NCBI RefSeq assembly: GCF_006385875.1
Contig: NZ_VFSU01000021.1
Location: 1 to 64,000, forward strand
Direction: 5' to 3'
DNA length: 64,000 nucleotides
Source of the DNA: Sandaracinobacter neustonicus
GTDB taxonomy: Bacteria > Pseudomonadota > Alphaproteobacteria > Sphingomonadales > Sphingomonadaceae
Made by a program: the position numbers and the translations under genes. Positions 24,840 to 33,684 of this stretch are shown one piece after another. The notes beneath the pieces were generated by a model that saw only the letters and a program-made list of their open reading frames with translations, was not told the origin of the DNA and searched no databases. Within the stretch, counting starts at the first letter, position 1; the number at the start of each line of letters is the position of its first letter.

Positions 24840-27572
24840 ATGCCGGATTTCGCTGTCCGGCTGGCAGGCATTTCCCACCATTATGGCGCGGTGGCGGCCC
24901 TGCGCGATGTCAGCCTGACGCTGCCAGCCGGCGGCGCGGTGGCGCTGGTGGGGCCGGATGGCGTGGGCAAATCCAGCCTGCTGGGGCTGATTTCCGGCGT
25001 GAAGAAATTGCAGACGGGCCAGTTGCAGGTTCTGGGCCATGATCTGGCCGGAAAGCAGGGGCGCAACGAATTTCTCGCCCGCGTCGCCTATATGCCGCAG
25101 GGCTTGGGGCGGAACCTTTATCCAACCCTTAGCGTGACCGAGAATATCGACTTTTTCGGCCGCCTGTTCGGCCTCTCCGCCGCCGAGCGCGCCGCCCGCA
25201 TCCATCGCCTGCTGGAGGCAACCGGCCTTGCCCCCTTCCCGGATCGCCCGGCCGGTAAGCTGTCCGGCGGGATGAAGCAGAAGCTCAGCCTCTGCTGCTC
25301 GCTCGTGCATGAGCCGGACCTGCTGATTCTGGACGAGCCGACCACCGGGGTCGATCCGCTGTCGCGGCGGCAATTCTGGGATCTGGTGGACAGCATGCGC
25401 GCCGAGCGGCCTTCGATGACGGTGCTGGTCTCCACCGCTTATATGGAGGAGGCGGAGCGCTTCGAGCATCTGGTGGCGATGGACGATGGCCGCATCATCG
25501 CCGACGGCACCACCGCCGACATTCTGGCCAGCGCCGGGGCCGATACGCTGGAAGATGCCTATATCCGCCTGCTGCCGCCGGAACGCCGTCCGCCGCCGGA
25601 GCGGCTGAAAATCGCGCCATGGGTGGATGATGGCGGCGAACCGGCGATGGAGGCGCATGATCTGGTGCGCCGCTTCGGCGAGTTCGTGGCGGTGGATCAT
25701 GTGAGCTTCCGCATCGGCCGGGGGGAGATTTTCGGCTTCCTCGGCTCCAACGGCTGCGGCAAGACCACGACGATGAAGATGCTGACGGGGCTGCTGGATA
25801 TCAGCAGCGGCACCGCCCTGCTGTTCGGCAAGCAGGTGACGCCCGGCGACATGAAAACGCGGATGCGCGTGGGTTATATGTCGCAGGCCTTCTCGCTCTA
25901 TTCCGAACTCAGCGTGCGCGACAATCTGATGCTGCACGCCCGGCTGTATCGCGTGCCCGCGCGCGATGCGCCCGCGCTGGTGGAGCAGGCGCTGACCGAA
26001 TTCAGCCTGACGCCGCAGGCCGATTCCATGCCGGATGATCTGCCGCTGGGTATTCGCCAGCGGCTGCAACTGGCCGCCGCCTGCCTGCACAAGCCGGAAA
26101 TCCTGATTCTGGACGAGCCGACCTCCGGCGTGGACCCGGCCGCGCGCGACATGTTCTGGCGGCACCTCGTCCGCCTCTCGCGCGAGGAGAAGGTGACGAT
26201 TTTCGTTTCCACCCACTTCATGAACGAGGCGGAGCGCTGCGACCGTATTTCGCTGATGCACCGGGGGCGGGTGTTGGCGATGGACGCGCCCGCGGCCATC
26301 GTGAAAGCGCAGGGCGCGGCCTCGCTGGAGGATGCGTTCATCAAGGTTCTGGAAGCCGAAACCGACAGCGACACCGCCCCGCCCGCCGCTGCGCCCGCCA
26401 TGGCGGACTCCGCCGCCCGCCCTCTCTCAGGCGGTATCGGCAACTGGCTTGGCCACACATGGGCCTTCGCCCGGCGCGAGGCGACCGAGCTGATGCGCGA
26501 CCGCACCCGCATCGCCTTTGCCCTGCTGGGGCCGGTGCTGCTGCTCAGCGTCTGCGCGCTCGCCATTTCATTCGACGTGCAGCATCTGCGCACCGGCATC
26601 CTCGACCATGACGGCACGGCGGCCAGCCGCGACCTTGTCCGCGCCTTCGAAGGCACCGCCACCTTCGATATCCGCCCGCCGCTGGATACGGCGGACGCCG
26701 GGTTCGAAGGGCTGCGCGACGGCAGCCTGCAATTGCTGATCGACATCCCGCCCGGCTTCGGCCGCGACCTCTCCGCAGGCCGCCACCCCGAAGTGGGGCT
26801 GTTCATCGACGGCAGCAGCCCCTTCCCCGCCTCCAGCGCGCGGGCCTATGCGCAGGGCATCTTGCAGGCGCATGCGCTGGCGATCGCCGCCAATGCCAAT
26901 ACCGGGGCCGGGGCCGCCACCGCCATGCCCGTCAATGCGGACCCGCGCTTCATCTACAATCAGGAATTCCGCAGCATCTACGCCATCGTGCCGGGGCTGC
27001 TGATGCTGATCCTGATCCTGATCCCCTCCATGCTGACGGCGCTGGGCATCGTGCGCGAAAAGGAGATCGGCTCCATCACCAATCTCTATGCCTCGCCCGC
27101 GGCGGTGGGGGCGTTCCTGCTGGGCAAGCAGGCGCCTTATGTGGCGGTGGCGATGCTGAGCTTCCTCATCCTGTTGCTGCTGACGACGCTGGTGCTGGGG
27201 GTGCCGATCACCGGTTCGCCCTTGGCGCTGCTGCTGGGCGGGCTGCTGTTCGTGCTGGCCTCCACCGGGCTGGGGCTGCTGATTTCCACCGCCGTCAATT
27301 CGCAGGTGGCGGCGATCTTCGCCACGGCGCTGATCAGCCTGATCCCCTCCATCAACTTCTCCGGCTTCCTCTACCCCGTCTCCACGCTGGAAGGGCCGAG
27401 CCATCTGATCGGGCTGGGCTTTCCGTCCTCGTGGTTCCAGATCATCAGCCTTGGCACCATCACCAAGGGGCTGGGGGTGGAGAGCTTCCTCAAGCCCTAT
27501 CTGGTATTGGCGGGGTTCGGCTTCGGCTATTTCATGGTGGCGCGGCTGCTGCTGAGGAAGCAGGAGACATGA
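24840..27572 (+). CDS. RbbA-like ABC transporter, two ATPase domains fused to a permease
   Basis: A 910-aa protein with two nucleotide-binding domains and a C-terminal ABC-2 permease, as in RbbA/YhiH. Domain 1 has Walker A GPDGVGKSS, signature LSGGMKQ and Walker B LLILDEPTTGVD. Domain 2 has Walker A GSNGCGKTT, a degenerate signature LPLGIRQ and Walker B ILILDEPTSGVD. A membrane segment near residue 575 and five further segments from about 715 onward form the permease, with a large periplasmic loop between them. The start is one base beyond the HlyD stop. RbbA was named for ribosome association in E. coli, but the operon context here argues for export. Confidence 0.9.
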   Translation: MPDFAVRLAGISHHYGAVAALRDVSLTLPAGGAVALVGPDGVGKSSLLGLISGVKKLQTGQLQVLGHDLAGKQGRNEFLARVAYMPQGLGRNLYPTLSVTENIDFFGRLFGLSAAERAARIHRLLEATGLAPFPDRPAGKLSGGMKQKLSLCCSLVHEPDLLILDEPTTGVDPLSRRQFWDLVDSMRAERPSMTVLVSTAYMEEAERFEHLVAMDDGRIIADGTTADILASAGADTLEDAYIRLLPPERRPPPERLKIAPWVDDGGEPAMEAHDLVRRFGEFVAVDHVSFRIGRGEIFGFLGSNGCGKTTTMKMLTGLLDISSGTALLFGKQVTPGDMKTRMRVGYMSQAFSLYSELSVRDNLMLHARLYRVPARDAPALVEQALTEFSLTPQADSMPDDLPLGIRQRLQLAAACLHKPEILILDEPTSGVDPAARDMFWRHLVRLSREEKVTIFVSTHFMNEAERCDRISLMHRGRVLAMDAPAAIVKAQGAASLEDAFIKVLEAETDSDTAPPAAAPAMADSAARPLSGGIGNWLGHTWAFARREATELMRDRTRIAFALLGPVLLLSVCALAISFDVQHLRTGILDHDGTAASRDLVRAFEGTATFDIRPPLDTADAGFEGLRDGSLQLLIDIPPGFGRDLSAGRHPEVGLFIDGSSPFPASSARAYAQGILQAHALAIAANANTGAGAATAMPVNADPRFIYNQEFRSIYAIVPGLLMLILILIPSMLTALGIVREKEIGSITNLYASPAAVGAFLLGKQAPYVAVAMLSFLILLLLTTLVLGVPITGSPLALLLGGLLFVLASTGLGLLISTAVNSQVAAIFATALISLIPSINFSGFLYPVSTLEGPSHLIGLGFPSSWFQIISLGTITKGLGVESFLKPYLVLAGFGFGYFMVARLLLRKQET

Positions 27573-28696
27573 GGCGCTGGTGGCTGAACGTCTGGCTGCT
27601 GGTGGTGAAGGAGCTGCACAGCCTCCGGCGCGACAAGGTGATGATGTTCCTGATCATCTTCGCCTTTTCGGCCGCCATCGTGGTGGTGGCGCACGGGGTG
27701 AAGGCGGAAGTCTCCAACGCCTCTGTCGCCTTTATCGATCATGACCGGTCAGAACTGTCGCGCGCGCTGCGGCAGGCGATACGCCGTCCCTATTTCCAGC
27801 CGCCGGTGGATATCGCGCCCGGCGAGGTCGCGCCGCGCATGGACAGCGGGCATTTCATCTTCGTGATCGAGATTCCGCCGCGCTTCCAATCCGACCTGCT
27901 GGCCGGCCGCCAGCCCACGGTGCAGCTGCTGGTGGATGCCACCGCGATGACGCAGGCCGGGCTGGGGGCCTCCTATCTGCAGCAGATTTTCACCGACGAG
28001 ATTCTGGGCTTCCTGCATATGCGCGGGCTGATGGCGGAGCTGCCCTACCGCATTTCGCCAAGAATTCTGTATAATCCCAATGCCTTGTCGCCATGGTATA
28101 TGTCTGTCATGCAGAATGTGATGAACGTGACGGTGCTGTCCATCGTCCTCGTCGGCGCGGCCGTCATCCGCGAGCGCGAGCATGGCACCATCGAGCATCT
28201 GCTGGTGATGCCGGTGCGTGCCAGCCAGATCGCCTTTGCCAAGATATTGGCGAACGGCTTCGTCATCCTCGTGGCCGCGATGCTGTCCCTCATCGTGGTG
28301 GTGCATCTGCTGATGGGGGTGCCGCTGGCCGGATCGCTGCTGCTGTTCGGCTTCGCGCTGTTCCTCTACCTGTTTTCCGCCACTTCGCTCGGCATGTGGA
28401 TGGCGACGATGACGAGCAGCATGCCGCAGTTCGGCATGTTCGCGGTGCCGGTTTATGTCACGCTCTACATGCTCTCCGGCGCGGCGACGCCCTTGGAAAG
28501 CATGCCGGGGCTGATGCAGCCGATCGCCACCACGCTGCCCAGCACGCAATTCGTGATTCTGGCCAAGGCCGTGCTCTATCGCGACGCCAACCTGCGGATG
28601 GTGCTGCCGCAACTGGCGATAATCGCCGTCTGGGGAGCCATCTTCATGGCGCTGGCGATCGGGCGCTTCCGGCAGATGCTGGCGAAACAGGGGTGA
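27569..28696 (+). CDS. ABC-2 type transporter permease
   Basis: A 375-aa permease with an N-terminal membrane segment (about 25-43), a periplasmic domain, and five C-terminal segments, the ABC-2/YhhJ layout. Conserved-looking stretches are KELHSLRRDKVMMFLIIFAF, VIREREHGTIEHLLVMPV and LSGAATPLESMPG. Its start overlaps the RbbA-like stop (ATGA). It likely pairs with the fused permease to form the membrane channel of a tripartite exporter. Confidence 0.92.
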   Translation: MRRWWLNVWLLVVKELHSLRRDKVMMFLIIFAFSAAIVVVAHGVKAEVSNASVAFIDHDRSELSRALRQAIRRPYFQPPVDIAPGEVAPRMDSGHFIFVIEIPPRFQSDLLAGRQPTVQLLVDATAMTQAGLGASYLQQIFTDEILGFLHMRGLMAELPYRISPRILYNPNALSPWYMSVMQNVMNVTVLSIVLVGAAVIREREHGTIEHLLVMPVRASQIAFAKILANGFVILVAAMLSLIVVVHLLMGVPLAGSLLLFGFALFLYLFSATSLGMWMATMTSSMPQFGMFAVPVYVTLYMLSGAATPLESMPGLMQPIATTLPSTQFVILAKAVLYRDANLRMVLPQLAIIAVWGAIFMALAIGRFRQMLAKQG

Positions 28697-28701
28697 AACA
28701 G

Positions 28702-30111
28702 ATGCAAGCCAACCGCCTGAACATGGCCGCGCTGCTGCTGCTGGGCGGCTGCGTGACCGCCCCGCCGCCCGGCGAACGCACGGTGCCTGTGGCGCCCCCG
28801 CAGACGTTCGAGGCCGCCGCTGCCAACACGGCCGCCGCCACCGATATCAGCCGCTGGTGGGCTGCGTGGCAGGATCCGGGGCTGAACGCCCTTGTGGAAC
28901 AGGCGCTGGCCGCCAGCCCCGGCTTGCGCGAAGCCCGCGCCCGGGTGGAGGCCGCGCGCGCCACCGTCACCACCGCCGAATCCGCGCTCTATCCCACCAT
29001 CGCGGCGGGCGGGGCAGCCTGGCATGCCGCGATGGACGGCAGGTTGAGCAGCACGGCGGGCGACCTGCTGGCCCCCTATGAGCGCGGCCGCAGCGGCACA
29101 GGCCATATCGTCGGGCTGGGCGCGACATGGGAGCCGGACATCTTCGGCGGCGCGCGCGCCAACATCTCCGCTGCCAGCGCCATGGTGCAGGTGCAGGAAA
29201 ATGCCGAACGCGGCGCGCGGCTGACGCTGGTGGCCGACATCGTGGAGAATTATCAGCAGGCGCAGGGCATCCGCCGCAGGCAGGCGCTGCTCACCCGCAG
29301 CATCGCCGAGGCCGATCACCTGACCGCCTATGCCGCCGCACGGATGCGCGCGGGCCAAGCGACCGCCGCCGATATCAGCCGCGCGGAAAATGCCGCCGCC
29401 GCGCTGAAGGCGGAGCAGGGAATGCTCGACGCGCTGCTGGATGGCCGCAAGCGCCGCCTCGCCGTGCTGGCCGGGGCCACGCCGGAAACGCCGGTTCAAC
29501 TGTCAGACCCGTCGCTGCCGCTGGTGCCCGCCGCGCCCACGGGGCAGCTTCCCTCGGACGTGCTGGCGCGCCGCCCCGATGTGCTGGCCAGCGCCGCCGT
29601 GGCCGATATCCGCGCCGCACAACTGAAACGCGCGCGGGCCGATCTGCTGCCGCGTTTCAGCGTCAATTTCGTGGGGCAGACAGGCCATATCGCGCTGGGC
29701 GGCCTGCCCGGCTTCAACGGACAAAGCGCGCTTCTGGGCCTTTCCGCATGGATTCCGCTGTTCACCGCCAACCGGCTGCAAGCGGGAGTGCGCGCCGGGG
29801 ATGCCGAACTTCGCGCCGCGCTCGCCGCGCAGGATGCCGCCGTGTTGCAGGCGCTGGGCGATGTGGAAACGGCTTACGCCTTCCGCGCGGGCCTCGAGTC
29901 CCGGCTGGAAGGCCTGCGCGCCGCCAACGCCATCTCCAGCCGCCGCGCAGACGAGCAGGCGCGGCTCTACCGTTCCGGCCGGGTCCGCCTGTCGGACGTG
30001 ATCGAGGCGCGCCTGCAGGTGTTGAAAGACGAGGACTCCGCCGAACAGGCCCGCATCGCGCAGGCCAGCGCCACCGTGCAACTCTATCGCGCGCTGGGCG
30101 GCGGCTGGTAA
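28702..30111 (+). CDS. Outer-membrane efflux lipoprotein (TolC/NodT family)
   Basis: A 469-aa outer-membrane factor completing the exporter. The N-terminus MQANRLNMAALLLLGGC ends in a lipobox (LLGGC), so it is a lipoprotein. Two OEP repeats follow, with WWAAWQDPGLNALVEQAL, EPDIFGG, and in the second half SDVLARRPDVLASAAVADIRAA, typical of NodT/OprM proteins. ATG at 28702 is preferred over an in-frame GTG at 28693 that overlaps the permease stop, since AGGGG precedes it. It is the last gene of the coupled operon that starts at phaC. Confidence 0.92.
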   Translation: MQANRLNMAALLLLGGCVTAPPPGERTVPVAPPQTFEAAAANTAAATDISRWWAAWQDPGLNALVEQALAASPGLREARARVEAARATVTTAESALYPTIAAGGAAWHAAMDGRLSSTAGDLLAPYERGRSGTGHIVGLGATWEPDIFGGARANISAASAMVQVQENAERGARLTLVADIVENYQQAQGIRRRQALLTRSIAEADHLTAYAAARMRAGQATAADISRAENAAAALKAEQGMLDALLDGRKRRLAVLAGATPETPVQLSDPSLPLVPAAPTGQLPSDVLARRPDVLASAAVADIRAAQLKRARADLLPRFSVNFVGQTGHIALGGLPGFNGQSALLGLSAWIPLFTANRLQAGVRAGDAELRAALAAQDAAVLQALGDVETAYAFRAGLESRLEGLRAANAISSRRADEQARLYRSGRVRLSDVIEARLQVLKDEDSAEQARIAQASATVQLYRALGGGW

Positions 30112-30139
30112 GATTGCCGCCACTGAACGGAGACACGCC

Positions 30140-30520
30140 ATGGCCCACGCAACCGCCCACATCGCCGAAACCGCCTATCGCACCGAGATCAGCACCGGGC
30201 GGCACAGCCTGATCGCAGACGAACCCCCCGCGCTGGGCGGGCAAGGTGCCGGACCCGCCCCCTATGACCTGCTGCTCGCCAGCCTTGGCGCCTGCACCGC
30301 GATCACGCTGCGAATGTACGCCGAACGCAAAGGCTGGCCGCTGCAATCGCTGGATGTGAAGCTGAAACTCTCCGGCACGGAGGACCGGCGGATCGAACGG
30401 GTTCTGCTGATCAGCGGGCTGGACGACGCGCAGAAAGCCCGCCTCTCCGAAATCGCCGAACGCACGCCGGTGACGCTGACGCTGAAATCCGGGCTGCCGA
30501 TCGAGACGATGCTGGGGTAA
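30140..30520 (+). CDS. OsmC-family protein lacking the second redox Cys
   Basis: A 126-aa OsmC/Ohr-superfamily protein. The first conserved Cys lies in the helix SLGACTAITLRMYAERK (about residue 53). The second family Cys, normally in a CPV sequence before the last strand, is Thr here (ERTPVTLTL). Classical peroxidase chemistry with two cysteines is therefore doubtful; the protein may have another thiol-related role. It starts 28 bases after the outer-membrane factor, with ACGGAGAC before ATG, and could be co-transcribed. A hairpin follows at 30533. Confidence 0.88.
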   Translation: MAHATAHIAETAYRTEISTGRHSLIADEPPALGGQGAGPAPYDLLLASLGACTAITLRMYAERKGWPLQSLDVKLKLSGTEDRRIERVLLISGLDDAQKARLSEIAERTPVTLTLKSGLPIETMLG

Positions 30521-30532
30521 TCCGGGGGAACA

Positions 30533-30551
30533 GTCCGCCTTCGGCGCGGAC
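30533..30551. terminator. Hairpin between convergent genes
   Basis: GTCCGC at 30533-30538 pairs with GCGGAC at 30546-30551 around a TTCG-containing loop, in the 45-base gap between convergent osmC-like and hydrolase genes. No T-run follows on either side, so it is only terminator-like. Confidence 0.4.
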
Positions 30552-30565
30552 CTCGAAACCCCGCC

Positions 30566-31351
30566 TTAGCCCAAAGATGCCATGAACCGCGAGATCGCAG
30601 CCGCAAGACGCGGGCGGACGGCGTCGTGGAACAGCCAGTGACCGACGCCGGCCCATTCCTCATAATCCACCCGCGTGCCCGCGCTGGACAGCAGGCGGGC
30701 TGTTTTGCGGGAAACGGCGGCGGGGAGGATATGATCGTCGAGGCCGGTGATGACGAGGGTGGGCATTTTCAGCTTGCTGTAATCCACCCGGCTGCCTTTG
30801 TCCGGATCGAGGAAGGGGGCGGCCAGCTGGGCGAGGACGGGGCCGGAATCCCATGTGAGTTCGTTCAGCGCCGGGCGGATTTCCGCTTCCGGCACGCCGT
30901 TGAACACGCCGAAGCGCGCGCCTTCCTCGTCCAGCAAGGTGGGGGCGCTCCACCAGCCCCAGCGGCTGCTGATGCCCCATGTCGCGCGCAGGGTGGAGAG
31001 GCTGGTGGCCGACCCTGACGCCTGCATGGACGGCGCGGTAGAGAGCAGGATGAGGCCTTTAGGCTGCAGCCGTTCCGCCAGCAGCTGGGCGAGGATGCCG
31101 CCCATGCTGTGGCCCATGATGACGGGGGTTTCGCCCATGTCGGCCGCATCGCGTTCCAGCGCGGAAAGGTAGTTGGCGATGCGCAGACTGCCGAGCGGCG
31201 TGGGCGCGGGGCTGCCGGGCGGAACGTCATGGTGGGGCAGGGTGACGGCGGCGCTGCGGATCCCGGCCGGCTCCAGCTCCGCGCGGAGTTGCGCGAAGGT
31301 GGAGGGCCGGCTCCACATGCCGTGGATCATCAGGATCGGCGGCAGCGCCAT
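30566..31351 (-). CDS. Alpha/beta-fold hydrolase
   Basis: A 261-aa soluble hydrolase. The oxyanion region LMIHGMW is at the start, the nucleophile elbow GHSMGG gives Ser at about residue 81, the acid is probably in ITGLDDHILP, and the His is in GVGHWLF. No signal peptide, so it is cytoplasmic. It begins eight bases after the maeB stop on the same strand, so the two are probably co-transcribed. Substrate unknown; a lysophospholipase- or esterase-like activity is possible. Confidence 0.87.
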   Translation of the reverse strand: MALPPILMIHGMWSRPSTFAQLRAELEPAGIRSAAVTLPHHDVPPGSPAPTPLGSLRIANYLSALERDAADMGETPVIMGHSMGGILAQLLAERLQPKGLILLSTAPSMQASGSATSLSTLRATWGISSRWGWWSAPTLLDEEGARFGVFNGVPEAEIRPALNELTWDSGPVLAQLAAPFLDPDKGSRVDYSKLKMPTLVITGLDDHILPAAVSRKTARLLSSAGTRVDYEEWAGVGHWLFHDAVRPRLAAAISRFMASLG

Positions 31352-31359
31352 GCCGCGCT

Positions 31360-33629
31360 TTACTGGACGACGCCGGCGGCCGCGAGGGCTGCAAGCGTGA
31401 CGAGGTCGGTGGCGCCGGAGGTCATCGGCGCAATCTGCACCGATTTTTCCATGTTGACGAGCACCGGGCCGATCACCCGGCCGCGGCCCAGTTCCTTCAG
31501 CAGCTTGGCGGCAATATTGGCCGATTGCAGGCCCGGCGCGACCAGCACATTGGCCGGGCCGGTGAGGCGGTTGAAGGGATAGACATCGGCCAGCGAGCGG
31601 TTGAGCGCGACGTCCACCGACATTTCGCCTTCATATTCGAAGCCGGGGCGGAGATCGTCCAGGATGGAGACGGCCTCGTGCAGGGCACCCAGATAGGAGC
31701 CGGGCGGGTTGCCGAAGTTGGAGTAGGACAGGAACGCGACGCGCGGTTCCATTCCCAGCCGCCGCGCCGCGCCCGCCATCTTGATCGCGGTATCGGCCAG
31801 CTGCGCCCCGCCGGGGCGTTCGTTCACCGTGGTGTCGCCGATGAGGATGGTGTGGGAGCGGCCCGCGAAGATGTGGAAACCGAAGGGCTGGTGCCCCTTC
31901 ACCGGATCGGTGGCGAGGCGCACCTGCGACAGCACCTGATGGAAGTGACGCGTGACGCCCGACACCATCGCGTCGGCCTCGCCCATTTCCAGCATCAGCG
32001 CGCCGAACACATTGCGTTCGTTGTTCACCATGCGCTGCACGTCGCGCTTCAGATAGCCCTGCCGTTGCAGCCGGGCATAGAGGCGCTCCACCATTTCCGG
32101 CACCAGCGGCGAATTGGCGCTGTTGTGCACGGGGTAGTTTTCCGGGTCCGTCACGCCGATGCGGCGGAAGCCTTCCTGAATCGGCTCTTCCCGGCCGATC
32201 AGCAGCGGCGTTCCATAGCCCTGCGTGCGGAAGGTCACGGCTGCGCGCAGCACGACTTCCTGCTCGCCTTCTGCGAACACCACGCGGCTGTCGCGAGCGC
32301 GGGCGGCTTCGAAGCTGGCGGCGAGCGCGGAGGAGGTGGGATTCAGCCGGGCGCGCAGTTCCAGCTTGTAGGCGTCCATATCGAAGATGGGTTTCTTCGC
32401 CACGCCCGAATCCATCGCGGCCTGCGCCACGGCGGCGGGCACGCGCTCGATCAGGCGCGGATCGAACGGGGCGGGAATGATGTAATCCGCGCCGAACACT
32501 GATTGGCACCATAGGCGGCGGCCACTTCATCCGGCACGGCTTCGCGCGCAAGCCCGGCGATAGCCTGTGCAGCGGCGACTTTCATTTCCTCGTTGATCTT
32601 GGTGGCGCGCACGTCCAGCGCGCCGCGGAAGATGAACGGGAAGCCGATCACATTGTTGACCTGATTGGGATAATCGGATCGGCCCGTGGCGATGATGGCA
32701 TCCGGCCGGGCGGCCTTGGCCACTTCCGGGCGGATTTCCGGTTCCGGATTGGCCATGGCGAAGATGATCGGCTTGGGCGCCATCGCCAGCACGTCGTCGC
32801 CCGTCAGCACCTTGGCGGCGGAAAGGCCGAGGAACACGTCCGCGCCGACCAGCGCCTCTTTCAGCGTTCGCGCCTTGGTGGTGGAGGCGTGGGCGGATTT
32901 CCACTGGTCCATGCCCTTTTCGCGGCCCTGCCAGATCACGCCCTCGCGGTCGCACATGATCACATTGTCGTGGCGGACGCCCAGCGCCTTGATCAGTTCG
33001 GTGCAGGCGATGGCCGCCGCGCCCGCGCCGTTCACCACCACCTTCACGTCTTTCAGTTCGCGCCCCGTCACATAGGCCGCGTTGATGAGGCCGGCGGCGG
33101 TGATGATGGCGGTGCCGTGCTGATCGTCGTGGAAAACGGGGATGTTCATCCGCTCGCGCAGGGTCTGCTCGATGATGAAGCATTCGGGGGCCTTGATATC
33201 CTCAAGGTTGATGCCGCCGAAGCTGGGCTCCATCAGCTCCACCGCATCGATGAAGCGGTCCAGATCCTCTGTTTTCAATTCCAGATCGATGGAATCGACA
33301 TCGGCGAAGCGCTTGAACAGCACCGCCTTGCCTTCCATAACCGGCTTGGAGGCGAGCGCCCCCAGATTGCCCATGCCCAGAATGGCGGTGCCGTTGGAAA
33401 TCACCGCGACCAGATTGCCCTTGGCGGTGTAATCATAGGCGGTGGCGGGATCGTCCGCGATGGCCTGCACGGGGATCGCCACGCCCGGGGAATAGGCGAG
33501 GCTCAGGTCGCGCTGGGTCTCCATCGGCTTCGATGCGATGATCTCGATCTTGCCGGGGCGTCCCTTGGAATGGAACAGCAGGGCCTCCCGGTCAGAGAAA
33601 ACCAGCCTCTCGTTGGTGTCGTCGCTCAC
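31360..33629 (-). pseudogene. maeB: NADP-dependent malic enzyme (MaeB type), split by a frameshift
   Basis: The hybrid malic enzyme couples an N-terminal malate dehydrogenase (decarboxylating) part with a C-terminal phosphotransacetylase-like part. From GTG 33629 the first frame encodes YSPGVAIPVQAI, FHDDQHGTAIITAAGLINA and GAGAAAIACTELIKALG, then reaches PDEVAAAYGAN near 32505 and drifts into unrelated residues until a stop at 32451. The family sequence resumes in another frame at about 32499 as VFGADYIIPAPFDPRLIE and runs intact to 31360. A -1 shift near 32500-32510 restores one continuous protein, so one base is missing relative to an intact gene. Either a true mutation or a sequence error. 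If real, a separate malic enzyme domain might still be made. Confidence 0.85.
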
Positions 33630-33684
33630 TATGCTGTTCCGTCTCTCTTGTCTCGCGCGTCTCCACGGCTGATAGGCTCTCGGG

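Noticed and set aside
32490-32520. Programmed -1 frameshift in maeB
   Set aside because: No slippery heptamer or downstream pseudoknot is visible; mutation or sequence error is simpler.
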